A stretch of DNA of 64,000 bases from Euclidia mi (taxonomy: Eukaryota; Arthropoda; Insecta; Lepidoptera; Erebidae), in assembly GCA_944739405.2 (NCBI GenBank), contig OX123186.2:95109427-95173426 (forward strand). Direction: 5' to 3'. The position numbers and the translations under genes are program-made. Under the pieces are notes generated by a model. That model searched no databases. It saw only the letters and a list, made by a program, of their open reading frames with translations, and was not told where the DNA came from. This document shows positions 21,860 through 33,128 of the stretch, one piece after another (position 1 is the first letter of the stretch; every line of letters begins with the position of its first letter).

Positions 21860-23655
21860 AGCTGTCCCGGCGAACCCTGTATCGCCTTTTAAAGGTCTTT
21901 TTGCTCATTCCTTTTTTTTTCAATCCACTTTTCCTGGAAATTCTGAACAAAGTTACCAAAGCCACCAATGCTTAATCTAAAATTTCAGAATTTACAAAGG
22001 TATACAAACAAACGAAGATTCAATTTTATATACCTATATGTATAGATAGATGACCCAGCAAAAACCGTCCGCCATCTTCGAATTCCCATTTGCCATCTTT
22101 GATCACGAAATAGATGTTGTATTTGCATTCCACATAGCTTAAAACATCGGAGAGGATACCCATGTTGACTTTACTTTTTTTTTCATCCGCCATCTTTGAT
22201 TTCCCGTCCGCCATCTTTGATCACGAAATAGATGCTGTATTTGGATTCGCCATCCCTTAAAACACCGAAGACGATAACCATATTGATTTTTTAAAACTTT
22301 CCCATCCGCCATCTTTGATTTCCCATGCACCATCTTTGATCACGAAATAGATGTTGGATTTGGATTCCCCATCCCTTTAAATATTGGAGACGATACCTAT
22401 ATCGATTTAAAAAAAAATCCCATCTGCCATCTTTGATCACGAAAAAGATGGTGTTTTTGAATTCCCCATTCCTTAAAATATCGGAGACGATACCCATATC
22501 AACTTTTAAAAGATCCCGTCCGCCATCTTTGATTTCCTATCCGCCATCTTTGATCACGAAGAGATGTTGTATTTGGATTCTCCATCCCTTAAATCAGCAG
22601 AGACGATACCCATATTGATTTTTAAAATTTTTCCCATCCGCCATTTTTGATTTCCCATCCACCATCTTGAATCACGAAACAGATGTTGTATTTGGATTTC
22701 CCGTCCCTTTTAACATCGCAGACGATACCAATATTGATTTTTTTAAATTTTCCCATCCGCCGATCTTTAATTTCCCGTCCGCTATCTTTGATCACGAAAT
22801 AGATGTTGTATTTCGACTCCCCACCCCATAAATTAACAAAGGCGATACCCATATTGAGTTTTAAAATTTTCTCATCCGCCATCTTTGATTTCCCGTCGGC
22901 AGTCTTGGATCACTAAATAAATTTCATATTATTAATCAGCATCCCGAAAATCTCGAAAACGATACCCATATAGATTGTATCCTATTCGTTTAGCCTTTTT
23001 TTGCCTTTGACCTAACCCTCCCCCTTCTCGTTTGACCATTTTTTTTATTATTTTTGTCTGGCCTCTAAAAGTTGTGGCGTAATTTTATATAGCCTATATA
23101 TAACCTTTCGGAATAATTGGGCTATCATAGGCAATAACAATTTCTTAAATACGACTGCTAGTTCCTGAGATTGGCCGACATTATCTTTTAGCCTTTTTAG
23201 CCTTTTACCCGGCCCAAAGGGTTGAAGCGTTATGTTTTATAGCCTATAGCCTTCCGGAATAACTGGGCTATCGTATACAAAAAGATTTTTTCAGATTCGA
23301 CCGGTAGTTCCTAAGATTAGCGCTTTCAAACAAACAAACAAACTCTTCCACTTTATTATATTAGTATAGATAGTAGAGCATCGTAGACTTACTATTCGAG
23401 TGTTACTTTTTGAGTGCAAAGATTCAAATGAACTAATAATTGTGTAATCCGGCCAGATAGTATTTATTAAGAGAAAGAGCTTAGAATTTAGGTGGCAGGT
23501 ACAGGTTACTACTTTTCTAATACAGTAAGTAAGAAACTTAAATATGAGTGTGAGTTTCATCAACCGATCATTGTGTTATTTATATTATCAAGGTCACAGA
23601 AAGGGATATTTAAGGGATACCGACTTCCACGCGGGCGAAGCCGCGGGCACAGCTA
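21860..23655. mobile_element. composite dispersed element enclosing the 118-bp array
   Basis: Begins with CTAGCTGTCCCGGCGAACCC and ends with the CGGGCGAAGCCGCGGGCACAGCTAG type edge, common in lepidopteran interspersed repeats. It encloses the tandem array at 22.0-23.0 kb. Internal boundaries and superfamily are unclear. Confidence 0.45.
22055..22975 (-). repeat. ~118-bp tandem array (about 8 units)
   Basis: Repeats of GATACCCATATTGAT occur at about 22157, 22272, 22393, 22489, 22607, 22726, 22844 and 22963, giving a spacing of mostly 115-121 bp (one short 96-bp unit). Each unit has one or two CCGCCATCTTTGAT blocks and an ATCACGAAATAGATGTTGTA block. It shares the GATACCCATATTGA and CCGCCAT words with the 111-bp array but is otherwise different. 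Confidence 0.88.
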
Positions 23656-23659
23656 GTAG

Positions 23660-25362
23660 CTAATATTAGTAGAGATTAGCCAAGGCTGTTACAATAATTA
23701 TGATTAGATTAATTAAGTAAGTGAACCTTAAAAGCGAACGAAGTAATGACAGTGCATCATAATTATGTCAATGTATAATGTGACAGTAGGTACTGACAGA
23801 TATAGCACATGCGCAGCAACTCAATTATTACAGCGCATTCGTTATTACTATCAATAGGTAGGAGGTTTGTCCCTACAAACTTCGACCCTCTCTAAAATCC
23901 CTCCCAGATTAGTTTTTGCATTTTATTGTATCCTATATGTTTTCCCTGGTTCTGAGCTACCTCCCCACCAATTTTCAGCCAAATCGGTGCGGCCGTTCTT
24001 GAGTTATAAATAGTGTAACTAACACGACTTTCTTTTATATATATAGATTGCTAAATACAGGTACATAGGTTGTTATATAATCATGGTGTCATGTGGAGAA
24101 CACTGTATTTACGTTGCGGCATGCAATACACTAATTATACATAAAAATAACATTTTATTCACATCTATTCATATCCCTGTTGCTACATCTATAATTTATT
24201 TACGACGTGGGACTTCAAGGTTGGCAAATTTACTCAATGGATTGTTTCGCTTACCGCTTACAACGACCAAAAAATCTCCAAACATTGCTGCATTCTTGGC
24301 CATAAAATTTATTTCTGCGTGCATACTGCGGAGGGTGAAGCGGTATAATACCGAGCAGGTGTACTACACATAACGGTTGCGTCAAATAGAGGGTATAACG
24401 TTAGTTCGAATTTCGGAACGCCGAAGGGCAGATGTATTCGGCAGATGAGCTGTGCATCAGCTGTGCGTAGATGTGTTCAGTGCAACATAGTTATACAAAA
24501 AATAAGGATTGTAGATTTAAAAATGCAAGTTGTAGAAAAATACTTATAGGTACCTACTTTTTGTTTGTGATTGTTTTTGTGCTAGTGCCAGATTTTTTTA
24601 ATAGGAATACAGAACAGTATAAAAAATAACTAAATAGCATTTAACGAATTATTATATGGTAAAATTAAAGCCAAAAAAATTTGGTAGTTACTACTATATT
24701 TTTTTTATTACGTATTAATTTAAGATCCGTGTTGTTATTGATATGTTAAACAAATCACTGAGAAACTTTGACATCTTTTCCGGATATTTTGTCTGATATA
24801 AAAATGTTTATAGGTTATGGTATTCGTCATGTTCTAAGTTCTTAACCTTAAATACATCTTGTATAAAACAAGTAGGTATGTGACTTGTATAGACATTACT
24901 GACTAAAATCGTAAGCTACAAAATACAAGTTTGAAAGACCATTTTCTAATGACTATTACCATAAATATATATAACTTAACAATGTTTAATACTTATTTAC
25001 TAAAATAATTAGCACACTAAGTATTTTAATTGGTATAGGAGCAGACTCGGAATGTGTTGTATGAAAAACTAGTTGAGCCCGCAGTTACACCCAATACGCG
25101 TTTTTGGGTCTACTGCTCTGCATCCGTAGCTCATAGTATGTTGTTATAATATAGCTTTCCTCGATAAATGGAATATCCAGCACAAAAAAAATATTCAAAT
25201 CGTGTCAGTAGTTCCGGAGATTAGCGCGTTCAACCAAATAAACTAACTATAGATGGAACATCTGCGCCTACGTCAGCCGTTTTATACCTGCGTTGCATCA
25301 CTATTATTAAATATACTCACTTAATAATAATGTTCGTGTGTGTGTGACCAATTATGGGCACT
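23660..25362. other. repeat-derived DNA
   Basis: Contains an RTE-like tail at about 23880-24055 and a 'GAGCCCGC-GTTACACC ... AGTAGTT-CGGAGATTAGCGC' repeat at about 25070-25250, also seen at 50.9-52.03 kb. No host gene supported. Confidence 0.45.
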
Positions 25363-25364
25363 TA

Positions 25365-25997
25365 CAGTATTCGCCAATCTTTATGGCCGCTCTGAATGTA
25401 GCCATCGGTACGAACTTGCGCATGGTACAGTCGGGTGGACATGTCATAACCAAGAAAATATATTTGTAATTATTGAAAATTAAAATCTTCAGTTACGTTG
25501 TTAGATTAGCTATATTATATTGTTTAATTACATATTCAATCAAATTCGAGTAATGTAAATTCAGTTAGGTGAAGGGACTTTTAAGCCTAGACTTCTTTCC
25601 TTCTTCATAAACGTTACTACGTCATACACTATTTTTCGTGTTTGGTGACGTAAAACATTAAAACGACCGCAAGGCATGATCAATGACAATGGTAACTATA
25701 TCAGTACAAATAACAACAAGAAACAACGATAGCAATGAGAAACAATAAAGAAGTACCACTACGAAACTATTTTAAACGCGACGATACTGTCAGAGCTCAG
25801 CGATTATATGAGTCGTGTACGAACGTAGCACACTCACACTAACGCGCGGGAGGCGAGGACGCTAGCGGGTGGAAGACAGCGTGCGCGGGCGTGCCCTGCC
25901 TCCACGCCCCGCGTACGTCCCGCTGATACTTGATTTTGTGTTCTGCGCAGCGCAATGCGGCTATGTTCGGAGCGGCCATAAAGTTTGGCGAGTACTG
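25365..25997. mobile_element. mariner-like MITE with long terminal inverted repeats
   Basis: Terminal inverted repeats of about 40 bp: the left end starts CAGTATTCGCCAATCTTTAT and the complement of the right end reads CAGTACTCGCCAAACTTTAT. Both are flanked by TA (25363-25364, 25998-25999), the target duplication of Tc1/mariner elements. The interior is GC-rich around 25830-25930 and has no transposase. Confidence 0.82.
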
Positions 25998-26453
25998 TAC
26001 ATGTTAGGGGTTTGGTGATTTTGTACTGTTACTTATTAATAAAAGGGACTTAGTGTTATAATTATAAGATATCTGGTAAAATAAACTGGTTAAATAAGTC
26101 ATAATAAGCTTCAGTCGTTCAGACTATTACTGATTTTTGAGATTACTGTAATACCATCATAAGTTGACCTGACTCTTTATTTTGGATGATACAAGGGAGA
26201 TGCTGGATAAATATAACTTCATATTATGTTACCATATACAGTGTGTTTCATAAACCCCCGTCTGATCTCGAAAGGTCATATTACTGACTTATCAGGCATA
26301 CCAGGAAAAATAATAAAAAAAATCTAGGTCATCATAAAACATCAGAATAAATTTCCTTAGCTCAGTGCTAACGAGAAACATTACCCCGAAATTAGCGAAA
26401 ATTCTGTAAACTAACAACACTCCCCTCAATAGCGGAATCCTTTATGATTCTTA

Positions 26454-26687
26454 AGGCCCATCCACACGGCACAATTTTACCACTGATCAAATTTTCAATG
26501 GAATTGGCTTTGCCCGTCTACACGACACAATCAAATGACTGAATTTCATTCCGTCCACCCAATTGGTTAAAATCTGGTGGTCCGCACACCCGATGAACTT
26601 GAGTTGGACGACTGGCGTCTACACGTCACGATTTAATCAAGTGATTTAGTCAAGTTGGACGTAAAATTGTGTCGTGTGGATAGGCCT
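26454..26687. mobile_element. Harbinger-type MITE, TTA target duplication
   Basis: Inverted ends of about 26 bp: AGGCCCATCCACACGGCACA at the left and complement AGGCCTATCCACACGACACA at the right, flanked by TTA at 26451-26453 and 26688-26690. No coding sequence. Confidence 0.8.
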
Positions 26688-26882
26688 TTAAATTTATTAA
26701 AAATTGTCGGCTTTCGCCGCTTACCGTGTCAAAGGGCATGCCGCCTTTTTAAAATAGTGCAATTTTACCGTCAAGCGAGCCGCCGTACACAAAGGGACCG
26801 CTCTAGTGATGTTTACGATCAAGAGATAATATCGATTTATTTAATTTTAACATGACATGTTAAAACTAGAATGATAGCCTGC

Positions 26883-27145
26883 TAGACTACTAGGCCAATG
26901 ATAGCCTAGTGATGATACCAACGGATTGCCGAGCAGAGGGTATCGGGTTCGAATCCACGGCGCGCATCAAATACATAATAAGATAATAAGACTTTTCCAA
27001 GTTACGTGCGTAATAAATAGTTAATATCCCTGTGTCTCGGAGAGCACGTTAAACCGTCGGAGCAACAGTCATGAAGATCTTTGACAGTCGTCACGCGGAG
27101 TCAGTACCCTTAAATAAACTGATTCTAGTCTAAACCATGGAATGT
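26883..27145 (+). repeat. tRNA-headed SINE, degenerate copy
   Basis: Has a tRNA-like B box (GGTTCGAATCC) after a weak A box, then the body CTCGGAGAGCACGTTAA and the AAACCATGGAAT segment. Same family as the complete copies at 34.6-35.0 and 50.2-50.6 kb. Confidence 0.75.
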
Positions 27146-27402
27146 TTTTATTTATTAACAGCAAATAAAAACATAAATTTACACAAAGCTGACGTTTTAG
27201 GGGTTTAGCTACCGATATTCTATCAGGTAAACAATAACATAAAATGTCGATAGAAACAGTACTCCAGTGAATACCATTTGTTACATCTCTATTTATTTAC
27301 CTATTTGATTTACGAATTAACTATTTGCCTACTTGAACACTCAGTCTTTCGCTAGCTTTCCTTTTGTTTAGACTTCCGCGTGAAATAGTAGATTCGTTAG
27401 GT

Positions 27403-28512
27403 ATGTCATATTCAAACCCTGAATACTTTAACATGTTGATGTGCTTAGGTAGGAGTGAATGCAATTATGCAGGTGCTCGTAGAGAGTACGAGGAACGGTA
27501 TGCCAGACCACGGGGTCTACCCGTGCCGTCGGAGCGCGCGTTTCAACGGCTTCACCACCGGGTGTACAACACGGGCAGTGTTCGCGATGATTCGAATCGC
27601 AATCATGGTGGCAGACCACAAAGTAGCGACGGTGTAGTGGAACAGGTCTTACAATTATTCGCTGAGGATCCCACGCAGAGTACCAGGAGTGCGGCACGTG
27701 AACTGGGCACCAGTAACGCGCGAGTGTGGAGGATATTAAAAGAAGACGGACAACATCCTTTTCACTACCAACGTGTTCACTCACTTATGCCGTCGGACTA
27801 TGCCCACAGAAGACAATACTGCAACTGGCTACTTGGCAAAGTAGAAGGGGATGCTACGTTCTTGGAGCGCGTGTTATTTACCGACGAATGTTCATTTGTG
27901 CGGACGGGTGTTTTCAACTGTCACAATGAACACGTCTGGGCTGTTGAAAATCCACACGCGATGAAAGAAAGCCATTTTCAACATCGTTGGCGCATCAATG
28001 TGTGGGCGGGAATCCTCGGCGACCGTATTATTGGTCCGCATTTTTTAAATGAAACCATGAACGGTACCAATTATTTAAGATTTTTGAGGGAAGTTCTAAG
28101 TGACGAGTTAGATTCGTTGCCGTTAAGCTTCCACCGCAGCTTGTGGTTCCAGCACGACGGTGCCCCACCTCATTTTTTACGAGCTGTGCGTGAGTATCTT
28201 GACGCACAGTTCCCTGGCAAGTGGATTGGACGAAGCGGGCCTATCTCGTGGCCACCAAGATCACCGGACCTAACGCCTTTAGACTTTTACTTGTGGGGAC
28301 ACGTTAAACAAATAGTGTACCAAAAACCGTGTGACACTGAAGAAGAAATGCGTGCGCGTATCGTTTCTGCTTTCCGAAGTTTAAACCCAGGAGTGTTAAG
28401 AAGTGTGCGTTCGGATATGGTGCAAAGGTGCCGTAAGTGTCTGGACGTGGGCGGCGGACATGTGGAGAATGACCGTCGCAACTTACAGCAAGTTGATATT
28501 TTTATCAATTAA
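27403..28512 (+). CDS. Tc1/mariner-superfamily transposase
   Basis: A 369-residue DDE transposase that would cut and paste the flanking element. The N-terminus is a DUF4817-type DNA-binding region (S-N-P-E-Y-F-N-M, G-A-R-R-E-Y-E-E-R-Y) followed by a helix-turn-helix. The catalytic triad is visible: T-D-E-C-S (Asp ~161), Q-H-D-G-A-P-P-H (Asp ~252) and S-P-D-L-T-P-L-D (Asp ~289), with 36 residues between the last two aspartates. The start is the ATG at 27403; the frame extends upstream only through a TTG at 27364. No internal stop. Confidence 0.88.
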   Translation: MSYSNPEYFNMLMCLGRSECNYAGARREYEERYARPRGLPVPSERAFQRLHHRVYNTGSVRDDSNRNHGGRPQSSDGVVEQVLQLFAEDPTQSTRSAARELGTSNARVWRILKEDGQHPFHYQRVHSLMPSDYAHRRQYCNWLLGKVEGDATFLERVLFTDECSFVRTGVFNCHNEHVWAVENPHAMKESHFQHRWRINVWAGILGDRIIGPHFLNETMNGTNYLRFLREVLSDELDSLPLSFHRSLWFQHDGAPPHFLRAVREYLDAQFPGKWIGRSGPISWPPRSPDLTPLDFYLWGHVKQIVYQKPCDTEEEMRARIVSAFRSLNPGVLRSVRSDMVQRCRKCLDVGGGHVENDRRNLQQVDIFIN

Positions 28513-28579
28513 GGTAGGTACCTAGTTACGTAAGATTAAACCAATTAAAAAGTAGGTAGTTATTAATGTAAGTACCGTA

Positions 28580-28745
28580 GTCATAGCGCGACGATTTTCT
28601 CTTAGATGGGTGACCGCGTGTGACATTACATGAAAGCGCTTCCGGGCTTCCGACGGCCCGTAAAGCCGCATCCAAGAATCGTTAGGCCATGTCGTAGGTA
28701 TTCGAGCAGTTTGAAAACAGTGACACCAGAGTTGGCCACGCACTC
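28580..28745 (+). repeat. SINE with 5S-rRNA-like box
   Basis: Contains CTTAGATGGGTGACCGCGTG and the CACCAGAGTTGGCCA tail shared with the antisense copy at 19.9-20.1 kb. It lies in the 3' part of the mariner-type element. Confidence 0.55.
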
Positions 28746-29180
28746 GCACGAAACAAACAGAAAACCTTAATACTGTACTTTGTTTTACGGAGTTTTGCCT
28801 AAACCGTCGAAGCAAAAGATCAGCTGTTGCATCAAGTGCATAAAATCTGTTTATACCTAAAATAATACTTGGCACGTGTAAAGGACGATGACGCGCGGCG
28901 GCGGCTTTTGTCAAAGGAGGCGGTCGGTTGGCCTATGCACTCAAAGGCGCCGCTTTTGCCGTCAAATTTTTATGAACTTTAGGTAGATACCTAGCTAATA
29001 CGATTTATGAGTCTTTAGTGTTGCCATGGGTAATCTGATATGATATTATTTAAAATTAATTAAATTTACATGGGAAAATTTTATGTTGAATTTCCGTGAA
29101 ATAATGACAAATATCTCATCATTTTACGCTACTCTACAACCCCTTCATTGATCGGACGGATGGATATGTAACACCCTGTA

Positions 29181-30388
29181 TGTATGAGTGAGGTGGGGTT
29201 TTCACTATTGCATTCACACAGACAGACGGGACGAAAATGGATCTTTAAGTTATAGTGTGCATAATTGATTAATTTAGTTAAAACGTACTCGTACAAAAAA
29301 TAAATAAAATATGTTTCCATTTCATCGTTTCCATGCAATGGCAAGGTTACAAGCAAACGAGTCTGGACCGAATTAGTTTAATGTCACGTGTTGCGAGTCT
29401 ACCACCGAAAACCTCAAGATCTTTAATAATATTTTTTCTCAGAACCCGCATCTGGACCAAATAAACATTGCTTAGAAGGTCAATTCTCGTATTTTGTATG
29501 ACATTGAAAATATATTTTGAAAGAAATTAGATTGAAATTATATACATAAGTGCGTGGGCATTTTATGTAAAGTTACAATGCCAACTTTCGAAGGGATGTC
29601 ATTCGACAGTTGACTCAGGAAGATAACAAATTTTCAGACAGTCCTATGCCTGAGTTACCCCTTTCCTCACAGCGTCTAACCTCGTAACACTCTTCTGCTA
29701 TTAACCTCGCAAAAAGAAGCCAATTGCTAAATATCAGGTTGTAAAAATAAAAGTAACTAAGTGTGTAGTTATTGTAGAAAACAATTATGTGCGACACACA
29801 ATAAATCTAAAACCTAAATTTGTAAAAAAATGTACATAAATTGTATGTGCCTATAGATACTAAAACCAATAAAAAAACGTGAAAGCTCGATGTCATTCCT
29901 CTACCATTGTATTTTTATTGTATGCACAGTATTTATAAAGTAACTAAACATTTTGCCCGTTATTAATATTACCATGAACATTCAGATAGTCATATGCCTA
30001 AGTTACCCGTAAACTAACAAACTAAAACACTCACATATTTTTAGTCTTAACAATATTTTTAAATGCTCTTTCGGGATACGCTCTATTGTACTGCGATATA
30101 TATAAAGTATAACTGCGATACCAGCTTTTGCAACAGTGTCGAATGCATAACAGAGGTACCCTGGTACATATAGGTACCAAGAGACAATTGAAAACTCATT
30201 TAAAGTCTCTAGTACTACTATTTTATTCAGTTTCCTTCAGACGAAATTGTCTTAATGACCGTATGTTTTAGGCAATCCTTTGGGAAGATAGTATGCGTAC
30301 CTATATCAACGAGCGTGCATATCTTCTGCAGAAAATGCTTCCTATTCAATCCACAATTTTCCTTTAACATAAACTTTTACTGTTGCAG
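29181..30388. other. AT-rich intercassette DNA
   Basis: Between the mariner element and cassette 9. No supported gene. Confidence 0.45.
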
Positions 30389-30573
30389 CATATTTTGGCT
30401 TCACGGGCAATGGAAAGCGTTGTCTAGATATTGGTGGCTACCGGTATACTGTTCACCAGAATGAAGGTCCAAAGACTAGATGGCGGTGTCAAAACAAGAC
30501 TAAAGGCTGCCAAGCTTTCGTCATGACCATAGATAATATCATACTTAGAGTGAGAGCAGACCACAACCACTGA
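30389..30573 (+). CDS. mod(mdg4): FLYWCH cassette 9, open
   Basis: Acceptor TTTTACTGTTGCAG, two-base entry (CA), 60 codons to TGA at 30571-30573. Landmarks: G-N-G-K-R-C-L-D-I, G-G-Y-R-Y-T, W-R-C-Q, G-C-Q-A and D-H-N-H at the very end. The finger has the compact form shared with cassettes 11, 13 and 14, where the second histidine is at or within two residues of the C-terminus. Poly(A)-like AATAAA is found at about 30709. Confidence 0.84.
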
Positions 30574-32712
30574 TAATTAAAATATGAATATTTTGTCAAC
30601 GGGTGTTGTAAACCTGTGTAAGTGCAGGGTTTTATTTATTTTTTATTTGTACTATAAGTCTTTTACTTACAGAAAATGTTTGAAATCTGCTATATTCATG
30701 GCCTTAAATAAATGTCTTCGTTGAGCAGTTTAAAACTGTGCAGCCGTATTATGAAACATGGACTAAACACATGATTAAGTCCTAGCTTTGTCATTTAATA
30801 GATATTAGACCAAGTTTTTTATAAAATTTCGTCTAAACTTAGTTAAAGCAAATAAAAAACCTACATCTAAATCTAGTATTAACGTGTGTTTAGTTCTTGT
30901 TTCGTGGTCAGTCGTATGATTTTCTGCGCTAATGGTTGTTTATTTGCATTTGCTGCAAATACAACTGCTTTGCAGCAGTCACTAATGCTGAACGATTCAG
31001 ATTATTATTGTATTAGCTTTATAAAGTTAATAACATAACTATGTAATTCCTTATGTCATCATCATCACCACCCAAGTGCTTATCCTAGTAGCATCCAAGA
31101 CTCCTTAATAACTGGGTTTCGCTTACAGGTCTAATCAGAATTAATAAAATAATATAAAATGTCACGTAACGGGTACTAGATATTATATTTAGGAATAAGT
31201 AATTTATTTTATTGTTTAACATTAAATTTTCATTATGAAGAAACTGTAAATTTTACAAGCTGTACCGGGTTTAATTTTATTTGTATATAGTGTAATGTGG
31301 ATATAAATTATAAAAATAGTGGTGAAAAAAAAATGGCTGACTCAGATCTGAGTATCATAAGTTCCTTATCTGACACATCTACATAACTAAGTTTATGTTT
31401 GTAATATCGAACTCTCTTAGGGTATTTTTGTTTGTCGGAGCATCTGTCGGTATGTTTGTTTCGACTGATCTTTTTATCGGCTGGACCGATTATGGCGGAA
31501 TTTTTACTATCAGATAGCTGATGTGCTGCTTTGAGGAATAACTAAAGGTTTTAATGAAAGAGGATTAGATATTTTATTTCGTGACTATATTTTAATATAA
31601 TATATAGATAGATCTATATAAAATTAATGTACCATAGAGTATGATTTTATGCGTTTGTGATTGTGAAGTATTATGGCTTATTGAGCTGAAGATATAAAGG
31701 AAGCTTTATTATTTGAGCAAACATTTGTAATCTTTCTATTTTCATTCCCATTAGTCATTCTCGATGTTTATAATATGCCAATATAAGTTTTCACTCGTTA
31801 ATATAAGTATGAATAAATACAATGAATGTATAGGTTATTATAGATCATTTAAGTGAATACAGTCGAACAATTGCTCGCTAGACCACCATAAGGGCGAGAA
31901 TCGCTTAGCAAGGCATCGTCTCTTCCTGTGCTACTTTACACGCACATTGACTCTCGTATACAAAACTAGTTGCTAGTGTGCCTCAACTCTATGAGCGAGC
32001 CAAGGGATTTTTTTCAAACTGGTCCAGCGCCGACTTATTTGATGGTACAATTTGATATGTAATAGTTTTCAGTCTTCCGACCCTTGCTTGGCCAGCGTGG
32101 TGGATTTAAGTAGGAAGAAGACACCCGTGCCCAGCAGTAGGACTAGGAGTGATAATACAGGCCTGATGATGATGGCGCCGATACCGACTAATTAATCTTT
32201 CATGGTTTGAGCGTACAATCATGTTGATATGGAGTTTAATTTCACATGGACCCCATTTCCTTGTAACAAACACTTTAGCGGGGCTCTTTATTAGTGTATG
32301 TACATTTCTAGGACACCGACAGGGCATCCATTTGACGTAGTTTGATAAACAAAGAAAATATTGATTCGTAACCGCTGTTAGTAAGTAAATAGGTATTAAC
32401 GTGTAATAACCCCAAACTTTGTTAAACAAATAAGTGTACTATATTTTATTTTACTAAAATACATGAAGACCTAGGACCTAAATATACTAAACTAGTTTGC
32501 TGTATAATTAAAGACACGATGCAATATGACGCAATAACATTTTGTTCTACATTAGCGCGAATTGATAGTTTGTTGTCTAGTGACATAGGTCTAGGGTGGG
32601 ATAGGTAGGATTGTCTTGTCTGAAATATAATGATAGCTTACGAACTTTAAAGTCGAACTATAAAGGTACTATACACTCAAACAAATGTAACATCTTTCTA
32701 TTTTCTTTCCAG
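30574..32712. other. intercassette DNA with repeat fragments
   Basis: Contains a LINE 3'-end-like segment near 32070-32175 (CTTGGCCAGCGTGGTGGA ... CCAGCAGTAGGA ... CCTGATGATGATGG) and a short similar tail near 31060-31140. No gene. Confidence 0.45.
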
Positions 32713-32896
32713 TATACTACGCAATTTCTTCACGAGGGTGTCGAATGATCGTCGCGAACAGATACAGGTGAGGGAACGATTACGGGGCATGAGAGGAGAA
32801 CGAAGGTGCTGCAAGAGGAAATTATTGGGCTGCCGCGCCAATATCATGACTTTTGACATCACTATTATAAAGCGGAATGATGTGCATAATCATTAA
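32713..32896 (+). pseudogene. mod(mdg4): FLYWCH cassette 10, frameshifted
   Basis: Acceptor TTTCTTTCCAG and two-base entry (TA) lead into R-G-C-R-M-I-V and R-Y-R, then TGA at 32769-32771. The rest of the finger continues one frame over: R-R-C-C at the W-x-C site, G-C-R-A, and V-H-N-H to TAA at 32894-32896. Beyond the one-base loss, the near-invariant Trp is replaced by Arg. ACAG|GTGAGG at the break looks like splice sites but gives no sensible rescue. Confidence 0.72.
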
Positions 32897-32991
32897 AAAC
32901 ATTATTAGAGCCCATTCAGGCTTGTCCAACGTATGCGCAGCGTTCAATTTTCTGCAGAGAAAACGCTCCGAGAACGCCAGTGTGAGCATAA

Positions 32992-33125
32992 GGCCTCCCC
33001 ACATTGTTCATGAGCGTTCCTCGAGCGTACGCTCGGCGTCCGTTCGGCGTCCGTTCAGCGTGCGCCGAGCGCACGCTGGGCGTACGCTTGAGGAACGCTG
33101 TCGCCTAATGTGAGGTCGGTCGGTC
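32992..33125. mobile_element. GC-rich Harbinger-like foldback MITE
   Basis: Imperfect inverted ends (GGCCTCCCCACATT left; complement GACCGACCTCACATT right), flanked by TAA at 32989-32991 and 33126-33128. The arms contain GAGCGTACGCTC-like palindromes and CGTTCGGCGTC repeats. Same family as 41669-41798. Confidence 0.72.
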
Positions 33126-33128
33126 TAA

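Larger units (their letters stand above)
26239..29178 (+). mobile_element. Tc1/mariner-superfamily element, autonomous-looking
   Basis: Ends match as inverted repeats (CAGTGTGTTTCATA at the left, complement CAGGGTGTTACATA at the right) and are flanked by TA at 26237-26238 and 29179-29180. It carries an open transposase (27403-28512). Nested inside are a Harbinger-like MITE (26454-26687), a tRNA-headed SINE (about 26883-27145) and a 5S-like SINE (28580-28745). Confidence 0.82.

Noticed and set aside
22055..22975. Regularly spaced repeats considered as a CRISPR array
   Set aside because: Eukaryotic window, contiguous tandem units of ~118 bp without unique spacers.
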